From Leptospira kirschneri serovar Cynopteri str. 3522 CT (GTDB lineage Bacteria; Spirochaetota; Leptospiria; Leptospirales; Leptospiraceae), in assembly GCF_000243695.2 (NCBI RefSeq), contig NZ_AHMN02000007.1, positions 258,501 to 322,500 of the forward strand: a stretch of DNA of 64,000 bases, in the 5' to 3' direction. Both the position numbers and the translations under genes were made by a program. Shown piece by piece: positions 27,681 to 44,041 of the stretch. The notes below the pieces were generated by a model, which was not told the origin of the DNA, made no database searches, and was given only the letters and a program-made list of their open reading frames with translations. Each line of letters starts with the position of its first letter. Position 1 is the first letter of the stretch.

Positions 27681-27701
27681 GTCCTGTGCTGAGCACAGGA
27701 C
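27681..27701 (-). terminator. Strong hairpin after the 27.3-kb gene
   Basis: GTCCTGTGC, loop TGA, GCACAGGAC: a 9-bp perfect stem. Reading leftward it is followed by TTTTTT, and reading rightward by AAAAAA, so as an intrinsic terminator it would act on leftward transcripts. It could also stabilise the 3' end of the rightward mRNA. Confidence 0.55.
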
Positions 27702-28345
27702 AAAAAATAAAATTTTAAATGCCGAAAAAACGTCATTCAATGGCGAAAAATTTCTCAAAAAGAACCGCTTTTTATCAAAAGAGCCGTTTAGCGGGCAAAT
27801 AAATAAATGCCTAAAAGTAATCATGCGGCGTAGGCGGCATAAGGATAATATTGTATTTAAAAGTATAAAACAATTGAAGAATTATTAAAGGTAATAGGGA
27901 CTTCTGGAAAAATTGAATAGAAATAGAAATATAAAGATATTGAATTTATTTTCTGGCATTTCTGCCGACAGTGCCAAGCAAGTAGAAATAGAAAAGGAAA
28001 TATGTCACTTAAATAAATAAGTGACCAAAAGTAAGCAAAAATAGAAAATAAACGACTCAATTCTTAAAAAATTTGATATTATATTTGGGATTTGAGGTGA
28101 ACAAGCTGGGATTACTATAAATTTTTATGTAATAGGCCGAACATTCAAGCCTGTCTGTGGGCATTTTCAGATGATAAAATACTTCATGCAGCGGAATGGG
28201 TGAAATTTGCTCTAAAAATAAAAAGGAGAAGAACAAGAGAGACATGTCAATTTGTCATGAGCATGGGAAAAACATAGGAATGCAAAAACGGCAGAAAATG
28301 ATTTACGATCTGCGGGGTATTTAAGAGAATAGAAGCCAGAAATAT
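27702..28345. other. Intergenic region, no gene called
   Basis: 644 AT-rich bases. Minus-strand open frames at 27857-28060 and 28057-28245 have low-complexity hydrophobic translations and no ribosome-binding sites, so they are left out. I see no member of the main repeat families. The stretch may be decayed coding DNA. Confidence 0.4.
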
Positions 28346-28561
28346 ATGGCTGAAGTAATTAAATTACGGGTAAAATGCCACGCCTGTTCTTATATGATAG
28401 AGGGTTCCGCTAAATATGGAGCGGGTCATTATGTCCCAGAAGGGGTAAATTTTGAATTCGTAGCGATTGGAAAAATAGAAACTCCAAAAGGCAGAAGAGT
28501 GAAAGCTGAAATTTCAGCAATTTGTCCTAATTGCGGGGTTGCAAATAAATGGACGGTATAG
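28346..28561 (+). CDS. Small zinc-ribbon-like protein
   Basis: 71 residues with two CxxC pairs, CHACS near the N-terminus (residues about 11-14) and CPNCG near the C-terminus, a spacing that suits a zinc ribbon. The intervening sequence is beta-rich (VNFEFVAIGKIETPKGRRVKAEIS). The ending ANKWTV is typical of treble-clef cores. No family name can be given. No strong ribosome-binding site is visible. It stands alone in a gene-poor stretch. Confidence 0.6.
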   Translation: MAEVIKLRVKCHACSYMIEGSAKYGAGHYVPEGVNFEFVAIGKIETPKGRRVKAEISAICPNCGVANKWTV

Positions 28562-28581
28562 GATTGATTCAAATTATACGT

Positions 28582-28951
28582 ATGATTAAAAATAATCTAT
28601 TTTATAATATATAAAATAATCAAAATGTAGATTTAAAATTAAGCAATTATGAATTTATAGATCTCCACTATTATTATGATTAATTTTGATTAAATGCTAC
28701 GATTTAATAGTCAGTAGAAAACAGTCATTCTATTAATCCTATCGGATTTATAAAAAACGGATACTAAGCCTGCTTGGCAGCCGAAAAGGTTTTGTTGGGG
28801 TCGAGGAAGTGGCTGGATTGGATTCGTTCAGATTTTCTTGATGTTGAGCTTGCGATAGCATTGGCGGGAGGTAAAAAGTAGTCCAACGAGCTATAATATT
28901 TGATTAAATTTAGTCAAATTTATTTATGATTAAATATAATCATAAATAAAT
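28582..28951. repeat. AT-rich region with repeated TGATTAAA motifs and a 15-bp inverted repeat
   Basis: ATGATTAA or TGATTAAA occurs at 28582, 28676, 28687, 28901 and 28926, with inverted copies (TAATCA) at 28618 and 28937. A perfect inverted repeat, ATTTATTTATGATTA, loop AATA, and its complement, spans 28918-28951. Such iteron-like spacing in very AT-rich DNA can mark an origin or a regulator-binding region. Between 28750 and 28880 is a more GC-rich patch that may be a gene remnant. Confidence 0.5.
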
Positions 28952-29235
28952 GAATTAAAAAAAGCAAAAACTTAAAGTGAAATGTAAGAAAAAATTTTCT
29001 AGAAAAATAAATTCCCACAATTTTTTCATGAAATCGTGATTTATAGTAGTGCTACCCACATCTTAGAAATTGATCTGTAAGTAAGGCTCAGCCCAATTTT
29101 TTTACAAAAAAATGAATCATGAATTCCTAACACGAATTCGTGTTCAATAAATTTAAATTCTATAAAAGAATTTTGTTTCTTATCCATTCAAGTGAACGAA
29201 TATGTCCTTTTGCTAATGTTAGATGAAATTTTAAA

Positions 29236-29569
<334 letters not shown>

Positions 29570-29663
29570 GAATATCGTAAGAACAGTTATTCTTAGCTAA
29601 ATCGTAATTGTTGAAAAACGGCTGAAGAATTTTCGTTTTACCCAAATTTAGGATACAACTTAG

Positions 29664-31082
29664 ATGAATTTTACTACTCCGCAATACTTTCTGTTTTTTG
29701 TAATCGTTTGTTGTATTCGATGGATTTTTACTTGGATCTTTCCGAAAAAAAAATCTATTGTTCTTTATTTTTTACTTTGTGTCAGTTATTTCTTTTATTT
29801 TTCCTGGGACTATCGATTTGGAACTTTGATTCTTTTTACTACGGTTTTGGATTATTCCGTGGGAATGGCTTTGAATTTTCAAGAAACACATTCAAAACGA
29901 AAACTTCTTCTTATTCTTTCCTTATTTGGAAATCTTTCCGTTTTAGGTTTTTTTAAATACTTTCATTTTTTTACTGATTCGTTTTTGATTTTGTTTCATT
30001 CTTTAGGCTGGGAGTTTTCCGCGCCGAGTTTAAAGGTAGTTTTACCGGTTGGGATTTCGTTTTATACGTTTCAATCGTTGAGTTATTCGATAGACGTTTA
30101 TAGAAAACAAATTCCGGCGGAAAAAAATTTTTTCCATTATGCGCTATTTCTTTCTTTTTTCCCTCAACTTGTCGCCGGTCCGATCGTTTCCGCGAGAATC
30201 CTTTTGCCTGCTTTGCGAAATATGTTTTCTTGGAAATACGTTCCTATTCGAGAAGGACTTTGGTTGATTCTTTCGGGTCTTGTAAAGAAGGCTGTGATAG
30301 CGGATAGAATCTCCACCATTTCCGACTTCGTTTATCAATTTCCGGAATCGGTTTCCACTCTCTTGGCTTGGATGGGAGTTGTCTCTTATTCTATTCAGAT
30401 CTACTGCGATTTTTCCGGTTATACGGACATCGCGATCGGTTCGGCTCTTCTGTTAGGTGTTCGTTTACCTGAAAATTTTAAACTTCCTTACACCGCCACG
30501 AGCTTTTCGGATTTTTGGAGGAGATGGCATATTTCTCTTTCAGGTTGGCTTAGAGAATATCTTTACATTCCTCTCGGAGGAAATCGTATCTCGAATCTTA
30601 TTACGTATCGAAATCTTTTGATTACTATGATTTTGGGCGGACTCTGGCACGGTGCGAGTTGGAATTTTATAGTCTGGGGTTTTTTACATGGAGTTTTTCT
30701 TATTTTGGAAAAATGTGTGCAAGACTTGATTGATCTTTCTTGGAAAGAAGATTCTTTTTTAATCCGCGGTATCAAATTAGTATATCAGATTTTTGTGATT
30801 CTTTCCATTTGTTTGATTTGGATCTTTTTTAGATCAAAAACTTTTTCTGGATCGATTGAACTTTTGAAAACTCTATTTTCATTTCGTGGTGGTATTGAAC
30901 CCACTTATACCATGCAGAATCAGTTTTTGACAATTTTTTTCTTTGTGTTTTTGGCTACTTGGATTGGAAAAAAAGAGGAATTATACGGGGTTTTTTCTCG
31001 TTTTAGAGAGAACCTGTCTTGGGTTCTATTTTCTTTTGTAAGCGTTTTAGGTTTTATGATAGCTGTGGTTTTAACCGCGGAA

Positions 31083-31112
<30 letters not shown>
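29664..31112 (+). CDS. MBOAT-family O-acyltransferase (AlgI/DltB-like)
   Basis: 482 residues, many membrane helices. The MBOAT core is visible: the re-entrant loop segment [55 protein letters not shown], and the catalytic histidine H329 in [11 protein letters not shown]. Such enzymes move acetyl groups across the membrane to extracellular polysaccharides. An SGNH-like exported partner gene lies at 33168, two genes on. The last 30 bases overlap the convergent gene. The exact acceptor (LPS or another glycan) is unknown. Confidence 0.9.
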
Positions 31113-32705
<1,593 letters not shown>

Positions 32706-33167
32706 GTCAAGGGTAAAGCTAAAAAGAAGTTCCTGGACATAAAGTTTAATTCTAAGAATTTGTTGTTTTGCTGATCCTTATAAAATTAAGGATTGTGAAT
32801 TTTTATCTTAAACCCTGTTTGAGTAAAAATGTTAGATATTCTATTATATAGTTCCGAATAGTAAAATTTTATAAAGTGATGCAAAGTTAATGCGGAATCG
32901 ATTGAATCTTTGAGCTAAGTTAGAATATTCCGATCTGTTGTGTTTGACACTGCTAGAGTTGTTGAAAAATTCTATAGCAGCGATTAACAAAATTGCTTCA
33001 ATCGACCATTTCATGAAACAGTAACAAGATGGAGAATTCGTTTTTCAATAACTCAAGCAGAATGTTTCTTTATGAGTCGACATACGTTTTCACTTTATGA
33101 TGAAGATCGCCAAACAACACTTTTACGTAGAGATTTATAGGATTTTTTATAAAAAGGAAATTATACT
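32706..33167. other. Intergenic region between divergent genes, holding a 99-bp element
   Basis: 462 bases. It contains the MITE-like element at 32956-33054 and otherwise AT-rich sequence with no gene. The last 20 bases carry AAGGA for the TTG start at 33168. Confidence 0.5.
32956..33054. mobile_element. 99-bp MITE-like element, copy 1
   Basis: Begins GAGTTGTTGAAAAATTC and ends with the near-complementary GAATTCGTTTTTCAATAACTC. It aligns without gaps over its full 99 bases to 47446-47544, with about three quarters identity by eye. No open frame is present. No clear target-site duplication is visible. Confidence 0.6.
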
Positions 33168-34760
33168 TTGGCTCAAATAAAAAATACGATTTTTAAAACG
33201 ACATCCAAACGAACCAACCACGGATTTATTTTAATCGTTGGGATGTTAATCTTATTTCTTTTGGATTTTTCTTTTTTCCGAGTTTTGATCTGGAAAGTTC
33301 CGAATGAATCTCCTTGGAGTTCCAATCACTTCTATAATTTTTTATACGAATATTTTTCTCTTCAACAAAAACAAAAAAGAAATTATAGAATTCTAATCGT
33401 AGGTTCTAGTATCGCTCATTATTCTTTTGATCGAGAAACCTTTGAGAAAGAGATTTTCGATAAATCCGGTAAAAATGTGGAAGTAGAATTTCTTTCCTAC
33501 GCGGGAATGACTCCTTTGGACGCTTGGCTTTGTCGTCAGAGAATCGTGGAGTTAAAACCAGATTTTGTAATTTTTCCGATTAACTTTATCGATTGGAGAT
33601 TGCACCGCGCGTATTCTCTAAACCCAGAGTATAAAAACGAAACGATCGATTCAAAAATTCTGCTTTTGGACGCGCTCGATTTTTTTGAAGCTCCTCAATC
33701 TAGATTTATCTTTCCTTTAGAAACTGCGATTGAATTTTTTTCGGAACTTGGTTTTGCAAAAACCAGCGAATACATTTCCGCGTTTCTTTTTGGTTTTTAT
33801 CGTTATAAAGATATTTTTTGGAAAAATCTTCGTTCTCTTTACGATCATCGTTACGGTAGAAACACTAGTTATCACGGATACAACGGAGTTCAAATTCCGG
33901 AAAGAGTAACTTCTTTGGGTTGGACCGGTAAGAAATTCTCTTTTATTCTTACAGAAAAAATGAAAACGGAAGGTTTTTTAGTTCAAATCGTACCTGAAAT
34001 TCTTTCATCCGGTCCTCTGAAAATCACATTCAAAAAAGAGAATAAAGTTCAGTCCTTCTCTTTTACGGAACCCGGTTGGAAGAAAATCATTTTGGATCAT
34101 TCCTTTGTGACTGAAAGTCCAAATTTATTAATTACTGCGGAACTTTCCTCCACCTGGATTCCCTTTTTTGCGTTAGGAGAAAACAAGGATTGGAATTACG
34201 ACCGGCTGGGGGTTCGGCTTCAACAAACCTTTGGAACCGAGGTTCCTAAAAACGGTATGCAGTATATCAGGGAGGAAAGGCTTGAAGACATTCGTTATTT
34301 ATATATGAGTGATCTAGAATATTCTAAATACTTTAATTTTAGATTGCTCGAAGATTTTGATCAACGACCCGGGATCGGTTACTTGATCGCACTTAAGGAC
34401 GCAAAACTTAGAATTCGAGAAGAGAATTTTGTTCCCGTTCTACACTTTCAATATTTGCGGAAATTTTCCGGCTTTTTAAAAGAGAATAAAATCCCTCTTT
34501 GGATCGTAAATAATCCTGAAAATCCGATCAGTTTGGATTGGTACGTAAAATCTAATTGGTATAAGGATCATCTTATATTTTTAAAAGGACTTTCGGGGGA
34601 TTTGGTTTTTTTCAGCGATTTAAAAGATTCTCTGTCTATGCAGGATTTTAGTGACTATCATCATTTTACATTTCCGGGTATGATGAAGATGAGTCCGATT
34701 TACGCGAACGAATTTGTCAAAATTTCTGAAAGACAGAGTATGAATCTTTTAAAACCATGA
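33168..34760 (+). CDS. Membrane-anchored SGNH-hydrolase-like protein, likely MBOAT partner
   Basis: 530 residues from TTG 33168, with AAGGA 9 bases upstream. One N-terminal membrane segment (about residues 18-40) anchors a periplasmic domain. [10 protein letters not shown] fits the GDS-like block I of SGNH hydrolases, and the [10 protein letters not shown] segment near the C-terminus fits the catalytic D-x-x-H. The arrangement resembles DltD/AlgX-type proteins that complete O-acetylation with an MBOAT enzyme, and such a gene lies 2 kb upstream. Assignment is by weak motifs and context. Confidence 0.65.
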   Translation: MAQIKNTIFKTTSKRTNHGFILIVGMLILFLLDFSFFRVLIWKVPNESPWSSNHFYNFLYEYFSLQQKQKRNYRILIVGSSIAHYSFDRETFEKEIFDKSGKNVEVEFLSYAGMTPLDAWLCRQRIVELKPDFVIFPINFIDWRLHRAYSLNPEYKNETIDSKILLLDALDFFEAPQSRFIFPLETAIEFFSELGFAKTSEYISAFLFGFYRYKDIFWKNLRSLYDHRYGRNTSYHGYNGVQIPERVTSLGWTGKKFSFILTEKMKTEGFLVQIVPEILSSGPLKITFKKENKVQSFSFTEPGWKKIILDHSFVTESPNLLITAELSSTWIPFFALGENKDWNYDRLGVRLQQTFGTEVPKNGMQYIREERLEDIRYLYMSDLEYSKYFNFRLLEDFDQRPGIGYLIALKDAKLRIREENFVPVLHFQYLRKFSGFLKENKIPLWIVNNPENPISLDWYVKSNWYKDHLIFLKGLSGDLVFFSDLKDSLSMQDFSDYHHFTFPGMMKMSPIYANEFVKISERQSMNLLKP

Positions 34761-34811
34761 TCTTATAAGCCGTATTTGGCGAATTACAGTTTGGAGGCGT
34801 TTCATTTTTCT

Positions 34812-35861
<1,050 letters not shown>

Positions 35862-35873
35862 TAATGTCATTCC

Positions 35874-37835
<1,962 letters not shown>

Positions 37836-37873
37836 ATTGTCCTAAGTTGTGCTCTCCCGAATAAAGGTATTTC

Positions 37874-39330
<1,457 letters not shown>

Positions 39331-39334
<4 letters not shown>

Positions 39335-39729
39335 AATTGAGTATCTCACTGATTTTATCCTCCTTATTTTTAAACTGTTGTCTACAAAATCGAAAACCTT
39401 TTGATTTTCAACATGCCAATATCAAATCAGTAATATTTCGTAATCATCAATTTGAATTTCGTAAAAACTTAAAAACGGAATCTGAGATTGCAGAATTTAA
39501 AAGCCTTGAGATGGTTACCGAAATTCCTCAAAACTATGGGGAGAATTGGACACACAAGATTGACATTGAAGCAGCAGACGACGATCGCAGAGTTTATAGT
39601 GGTAGATGGCTTTATGATTCTCATGAAGGTAGTTTCGCACATCTCAATTATGAATTAAAACCACGGTTTCAGTTAAAAAACTATAGAGAATTTAATGAAT
39701 ATTTAATCAGAATAGGCGTTGTACCATAA
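39331..39729 (+). CDS. Putative lipoprotein
   Basis: 132 residues from TTG 39331, overlapping the pyk stop as TTGA. A short hydrophobic leader ([13 protein letters not shown]) ends at C16 or C17, a relaxed lipobox of the kind seen in spirochetes. The mature part is hydrophilic with no recognised domain. It is the last gene before a large repeat island. Confidence 0.6.
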
Positions 39730-39894
39730 AATTGTTCACGTTTTATATATATTAAAAAAATTTAATATATAGATTCTTATATAAATCATTTCCCGATCTT
39801 AAATTTATAACTGAGTTTAAAGTCATTTACAATGTTATCTTAAAGTTAGTTTGATCGATTTTTGTGAAGTATAGACAAGAATGTTGCCAGTAAA
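39730..39894. other. Short AT-rich spacer before the repeat island
   Basis: No gene. Near 39746 an ATATATTAAAAAAATTTAATATAT inverted repeat sits just after the lipoprotein gene and could act as a weak AT-only terminator. Confidence 0.35.
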
Positions 39895-40443
39895 TTAACG
39901 TGAGTTCGATGTAAGAAAATCCGTTTTATCTTTAGGTCAATTTTTTTGTAAAAAAATAAATGTGGGAACTCTCACAAATCGTGGATCTACAGTTAAACTT
40001 TGAAAATTGTGGGAACTACTATGAAATATCAAAAGAATCATCGATCCATTCGATTTTTGTACAAAACTGCTGTTTTTACGACCATCGTCAAAATTTAAAT
40101 CCCATTTTAATGTGAATTCGGCGCCAGAAAATATTTCCTAAAAGTAGTAGTTCCTACAATTTAGAATTTGTTCGTAAAATCGTGATTTGTGAGAGTTCCC
40201 ACATCATTTTACAGATGAACTTAAAAGTTTTGTAATAGTTCCCACACTTGAATACGACAGTTATAAACTTCTATTTTATAAATTGTGGTAGTTCCTACAG
40301 ATTAAGTCTCTTTTTATCTTTTTTGCGATTTTAAATCATACTTTTCCGAACGAAATTTTGCAGTAGCTCCCACTCGATCTATAAAGTTCAAGATTCTAAC
40401 TTTTTTCAGAATGATGGAGCTTCTTACATCGAACTCACGTTAA
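39895..40443. mobile_element. 549-bp island with 21-bp perfect inverted ends and a GTGGGAACT array
   Basis: The left end, from TTAACGTGAGTTCGATGTAA (39895), and the right end at 40423-40443 are exact complements over 21 bp. Inside are seven copies, in both orientations, of the motif GTRGGAACTNNYAC. There is no open frame of note. The outer bases are TTAA on both sides. The structure is that of a non-autonomous element or a composite repeat. Confidence 0.65.
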
Positions 40444-40479
40444 AATACAGTTGAAAACAAACGCGAGTAAAAACTGGAA

Positions 40480-40920
40480 TTATCTCCAGTAAGAAAGAAT
40501 CATCGCAACTGCTTGAAGAGCGATTAAGTTATAACCAGCGCTGATGAAAAAAAATCTCCAGGATCTGCCTTCGAAAGCGACCACATTGAGGAAAACCGGA
40601 AAATAAAATCCAATCCAAGTATAAATTCCGGAATAGAATCCATATACCCAGGCGGCTTGATCTTCTCCTGCGTTCCAAGAAGAGGCTCTCCAGACGTTCG
40701 TAGTGTAAAACAAAACATAAGCGGTGCAAAATGCACCGATCACCATGATCCCCATCGCTTTCAATACTTCCTTTTGTTCTGGTTTGAAATCCAAAGGAAT
40801 ATTCATCTCTTTCCTCCAAGCCTTACCAAAAATCGGTCCGTACCAAAGGAATCCTATGATGACGTTGACAAAGACAGCAACTAACACCGCTAAAAAGTTG
40901 ATATGTAATTCTGGATGCAT
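40480..40920 (-). CDS. DUF1761 membrane protein
   Basis: 146 residues with four membrane helices. The N-terminal INFLAVLVAVFVNVIIGFLWYGPIFGKAW-like start (first half: INFLAVLVAVFVNVIIG) is the DUF1761 pattern, with the conserved LWYGP-x-FGKAW. Function unknown. It is monocistronic. The start codon is at 40920, and AAGGAAGAAT lies just upstream on the minus strand. Confidence 0.85.
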   Translation of the reverse strand: MHPELHINFLAVLVAVFVNVIIGFLWYGPIFGKAWRKEMNIPLDFKPEQKEVLKAMGIMVIGAFCTAYVLFYTTNVWRASSWNAGEDQAAWVYGFYSGIYTWIGFYFPVFLNVVAFEGRSWRFFFISAGYNLIALQAVAMILSYWR

Positions 40921-41346
40921 AATTATTCTTCCTTTTTAAAAAGGTATTCATAAAACGGAATGAAGCTAATGTCAAGTTCTTCTTTCGAAGAATCCAAATC
41001 AAAAAAAATTAGTTATTAATTTGTTCGTAAGCATCTATTCAAAAATCATAAGTTTTTTTAATTTAAAAAGATCCAAATACTTTTGTTTAGAAAATTAAAA
41101 TTATCTAATGCTTTTCGCCATAGTTTATAGGATATGATTTAAATTTACATCGAAAAATCTTAATTGTCCTTTGCAAGGAATCGGAAAAACAGTATTGGAT
41201 CTCGCAAAGCATAACCATATTTGCCAATGAAAAATTTTAACTTAGATTCCAGTTACGCATCCGGAAAGGATAGAATATACATCTTCGAAGATTGTTTTTT
41301 TGACTGCTTTAGAAACGTAGTGTGAACATATCTGGGAAGTCGAACG
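40921..41346. other. Intergenic region without a recognisable feature
   Basis: 426 bases of AT-rich sequence between two leftward genes. I see no gene, no member of the repeat families and no clear terminator. Confidence 0.4.
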
Positions 41347-41814
41347 TTATGATTGTTTTAAGCGTTTTTTATAATAGATTAAAAAAAGAAATATCGCGAT
41401 ACCATAACAAGGAATAGCCCAAGCAATCCATAACAATCTTAAATGCCACATTTGGATTCCATCGAACAAATAACCTCCGCATTCATAATCGACATATAGA
41501 TTATGAAAGGGTATAACAGGAACAAAATAAGTCAGCACATCGGCGGCATGATAAAATTGTTCCCTTAAAAAAATATACCACAAAGAATTTCCTAACGCGC
41601 CAATTATGAAAAGCAAAAGTAAAAATTGGAAAATACTTTGTAATTTAGACATTAAATTAACTCTACTCCAGTGAAACAGAAAGGCAAATCCTGTTATGGT
41701 AAGGGAACTTACTATAAAAACGACTGCGAAAGAAATTCCTCCAAAAATGATATAAAAAAATAATTCTATGAACTGTTGCAAAAGAGTATCAATTAAAGTA
41801 TTCATATAAAGCAT
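41347..41814 (-). CDS. Small multi-spanning membrane protein of unknown function
   Basis: 155 residues with four likely helices (about 14-40, 52-75, 85-100 region and 125-148). It ends in a basic tail, YYKKRLKQS. No family recognised. ATG 41814 or the ATG three codons later are both possible. Confidence 0.6.
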   Translation of the reverse strand: MLYMNTLIDTLLQQFIELFFYIIFGGISFAVVFIVSSLTITGFAFLFHWSRVNLMSKLQSIFQFLLLLFIIGALGNSLWYIFLREQFYHAADVLTYFVPVIPFHNLYVDYECGGYLFDGIQMWHLRLLWIAWAIPCYGIAIFLFLIYYKKRLKQS

Positions 41815-42008
41815 TTAATAAGTTGATTGAATCCTATACAATTAATTGGCGTCATGAATTTCCAAACTTTGTATTTTCATTATATAATCTCAAATACTTA
41901 TCCGGAATCGTATTAAAGTTATTGAAATTTATTTTCTTCCGTTTTGTCATTAAAACAAATGGAAAAAATCGTTTGTAGATATGGATTTTTTTAACTCTAT
42001 TCAAAAAA

Positions 42009-42269
42009 TCAAATGTCTTCCGAAGAACCCACGTTATCCGAAACTTTTAAAAAAGACTGAAGAAATTCTCCCATCCCTAACTTTTCGAGTGCGTCTAAAA
42101 CCATACTAGTATAGTTGATTGAAGATTGGAACTTTTCGAACTCCAAACGCACTCTAAGTTTCTGGATATGTAGATAGAGTTTCAATTCTTCTAAGCTCAT
42201 ATCGGAAGGATTTTTTCCGAGAAATTGATCACTTCCTTCAAATGGATTTAGATCCGGAAATTCTTTCAT
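42009..42269 (-). CDS. Small protein, last gene of a YqjD/YqjE-like operon
   Basis: 86 residues, hydrophilic and mainly helical, with no known motif. It overlaps the upstream gene by 4 bases (ATGA), so it is surely translated with it. In enterobacteria a third small gene (yqjK) follows yqjD-yqjE. The position is the same, but sequence similarity is not evident. Confidence 0.7.
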   Translation of the reverse strand: MKEFPDLNPFEGSDQFLGKNPSDMSLEELKLYLHIQKLRVRLEFEKFQSSINYTSMVLDALEKLGMGEFLQSFLKVSDNVGSSEDI

Positions 42270-42640
42270 GATCGATCCTTTATCTTAAAAGAAGAGGCTG
42301 AGAGCCAAAGAAAGAAAAGAGAGAGAAAAAAACTCACAGCACCAACACCTAAGCTGGAGAGTAGAAGGTCTCCTCCTGAGATTCTATGTAAAAAGACAAA
42401 GAAGGCTCCTAAAAAACCTAAAGAGCCAAACGCAAGAAAGAGGAATCCGATCTTCAAAAAAATGTAGGCTTGAATTCCCGCTTGAAATCTTTTCGTTAAG
42501 AATTTTTGTCCATAAAGAAGAAGGGTTTGGAAGTATTCCAAAATGGAATCTACCAAAGCGAGAAAATGCGATTTGAGGTCGTTTCCTCTTTTCGTGTTAT
42601 ACGATTCCTCTGTGGAATCTGATTTTCTTTTTTTTGCCAT
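42266..42640 (-). CDS. YqjE/holin-superfamily-like membrane protein
   Basis: 124 residues: a charged N-terminus, an amphipathic helix (LVDSILEYFQTLLLYGQKFLTKR) and two membrane helices (about 63-85 and 92-115). This is the plan of the YqjE / putative actinobacterial holin-X (DUF1469) group. It lies between the DUF883 gene (16 bases) and the 86-residue gene (overlap). Confidence 0.65.
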   Translation of the reverse strand: MAKKRKSDSTEESYNTKRGNDLKSHFLALVDSILEYFQTLLLYGQKFLTKRFQAGIQAYIFLKIGFLFLAFGSLGFLGAFFVFLHRISGGDLLLSSLGVGAVSFFLSLFFLWLSASSFKIKDRS

Positions 42641-42656
42641 TGATTGAAACGGTATT

Positions 42657-42935
42657 TTATTTTCTGCGGATGAGCATTCCTACAAGTAGTCCGATACCAA
42701 GTCCTACTCCTAGGCCGATCAACGCCGCCTTTTGTGGATTTTCTTTGATATAAGCTCCGGTCTCATCAATAATTTGTTTAGCCCTTTCGGAAGTGTCACC
42801 CGAGATTTGTTTGATTTTTTCTTTAAAATCGGATACGTGTTCCAAATATTCTTCGCGGGCTTTTCCGGTGATTTTTTTTGCTTTGTCTTTTAAAGACTCC
42901 ACTTCCTCGTTAAAATCTTCCGTTTTGGATGCCAT
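42657..42935 (-). CDS. DUF883 (YqjD/ElaB-like) membrane-anchored protein
   Basis: 92 residues: a long charged helix followed by one C-terminal glycine-rich membrane segment ([20 protein letters not shown]), with [15 protein letters not shown] matching the DUF883 signature VREHPWQALGIAAG in layout. In E. coli such proteins bind ribosomes at the inner membrane in stationary phase. The first gene of a three-gene leftward operon. AGGAGG-like bases (GGGAGGAA) precede its ATG. Confidence 0.8.
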   Translation of the reverse strand: MASKTEDFNEEVESLKDKAKKITGKAREEYLEHVSDFKEKIKQISGDTSERAKQIIDETGAYIKENPQKAALIGLGVGLGIGLLVGMLIRRK

Positions 42936-43166
42936 TGTTTGATTCCTCCCAATTCTTTTTCTAAGTTTTCCGTTGAGGAATCAACTACTTTCGCCGTTTT
43001 GGAGATAGCTTTTTTCTCTCGAATTTTGAGGTCTAATAAAAAGGATGGAAAAATTCATCTCAGAAAGAACGAAACGTCTCCGGCAGTTAGATCCTAAAAA
43101 AATTTATATAAGATGGGAACGTTTTAAGGTGAAAAATTTTTTGCAAAAAATGATCGGGACAAGTGT

Positions 43167-43580
43167 ATGAATTGGATTATGAAATTGATTCGTCTGAGAA
43201 GACGTCAAAAACAAAGAATCTTCAATAAAGCCTACAGACAAGCGTTGAAGTTGATGAAGAAAGAATTTAAGGCAGAGAGGGATCGTCATCTACAAGCCGA
43301 AAAAGAACTGGAAAAATATTATAGAAAAGATGTGGACAGCGAAGCTAAAAAAACCAGAAAGAAAATTCAAGAATTAGATAATTTTAAACTCTTATTGGAA
43401 AGAAGAGAAATGGAGTTGGATTCTAAAATCGTATTTTTAAATGAACAACTCCAAAAGATAGAAGAATTAAAAGCAAGAATGGACGGAGCGGTCAATCTGA
43501 TGGCAAGAGCGGGTTCTCTTTCCAATGGTGCAATAGACGACGCTGAAAAAATTAAACAAACTCTCAAGAAAGTTTTTTAA
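43167..43580 (+). CDS. Coiled-coil protein of unknown function
   Basis: 137 residues, very basic at the N-terminus (RLRRRQKQRIFNKAYRQALKLMKK), then a continuous charged coiled coil to about residue 110, and a short Ala/Gly-rich tail. It is divergent from the DUF883 operon. No known family. Confidence 0.6.
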   Translation: MNWIMKLIRLRRRQKQRIFNKAYRQALKLMKKEFKAERDRHLQAEKELEKYYRKDVDSEAKKTRKKIQELDNFKLLLERREMELDSKIVFLNEQLQKIEELKARMDGAVNLMARAGSLSNGAIDDAEKIKQTLKKVF

Positions 43581-43639
43581 GTTAGGCGAAATCTTTGCTT
43601 ACGAATTCTCAATTTTGATTTTAGAATGGCAAGCAACGA

Positions 43640-44041
43640 ATGAGTCGGAAAATACAAAAAAGAACTCTAATCGTCAGCATCGTACTTTTTGGCGTATCAT
43701 TGTTTACTCCCTCGCTTGAAGAACTTAATTTTGGCACTCACCGCGAGATAATGCCGGGCTATTTAGTACTCGCCTGGGGATGGAATTCTATAGCCTTTTT
43801 TCATCCTGCGTGGTGCGCTAATATCACCTGGATCGTTGGTAATATTCTTTTCTTCAAGAGAGAGTATCGCGCCAGCTTTTGCCTGAGCATACTGACATCG
43901 TTACTTTCGTTAGACAGTTATGCGTATCCCGCCAAAATATACCTTGGTTTTTATCTGTGGAATGTTGCGGTAAATTTACCTTTGGCGATCCATTTGGTCG
44001 CCCTTGCTGCTAACCGATTGAAACCAAAACCTGGTGACTGA
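43640..44041 (+). CDS. Small membrane protein, base composition unlike neighbours
   Basis: 133 residues with three or four membrane helices (VSIVLFGVSLF, GYLVLAWGWNSIAFF, ITWIVGNILFF, VAVNLPLAIHLVALAA). Third codon positions are richer in G and C than in surrounding genes (for example CTC GCC TGG, GCG GTA), and the 60 bases after it are also GC-rich. This fits recent acquisition. Family not recognised. Confidence 0.6.
   Translation: MSRKIQKRTLIVSIVLFGVSLFTPSLEELNFGTHREIMPGYLVLAWGWNSIAFFHPAWCANITWIVGNILFFKREYRASFCLSILTSLLSLDSYAYPAKIYLGFYLWNVAVNLPLAIHLVALAANRLKPKPGD

Noticed and set aside
27857..28245. Two small minus-strand frames
   Set aside because: Low-complexity hydrophobic translations, no ribosome-binding site, no similarity recognised.
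28246..28258. TGTCA-N3-TGTCA
   Set aside because: Wrong spacing for a HemR box and no gene starts beside it in a fitting position.
28750..28880. Possible transposase remnant in a more GC-rich patch
   Set aside because: Short translated pieces in several frames but no motif I can identify; too little evidence to name it.
39961..40375. CRISPR array
   Set aside because: The GTGGGAACT copies are in both orientations, vary in sequence and spacing, and no cas genes are present.
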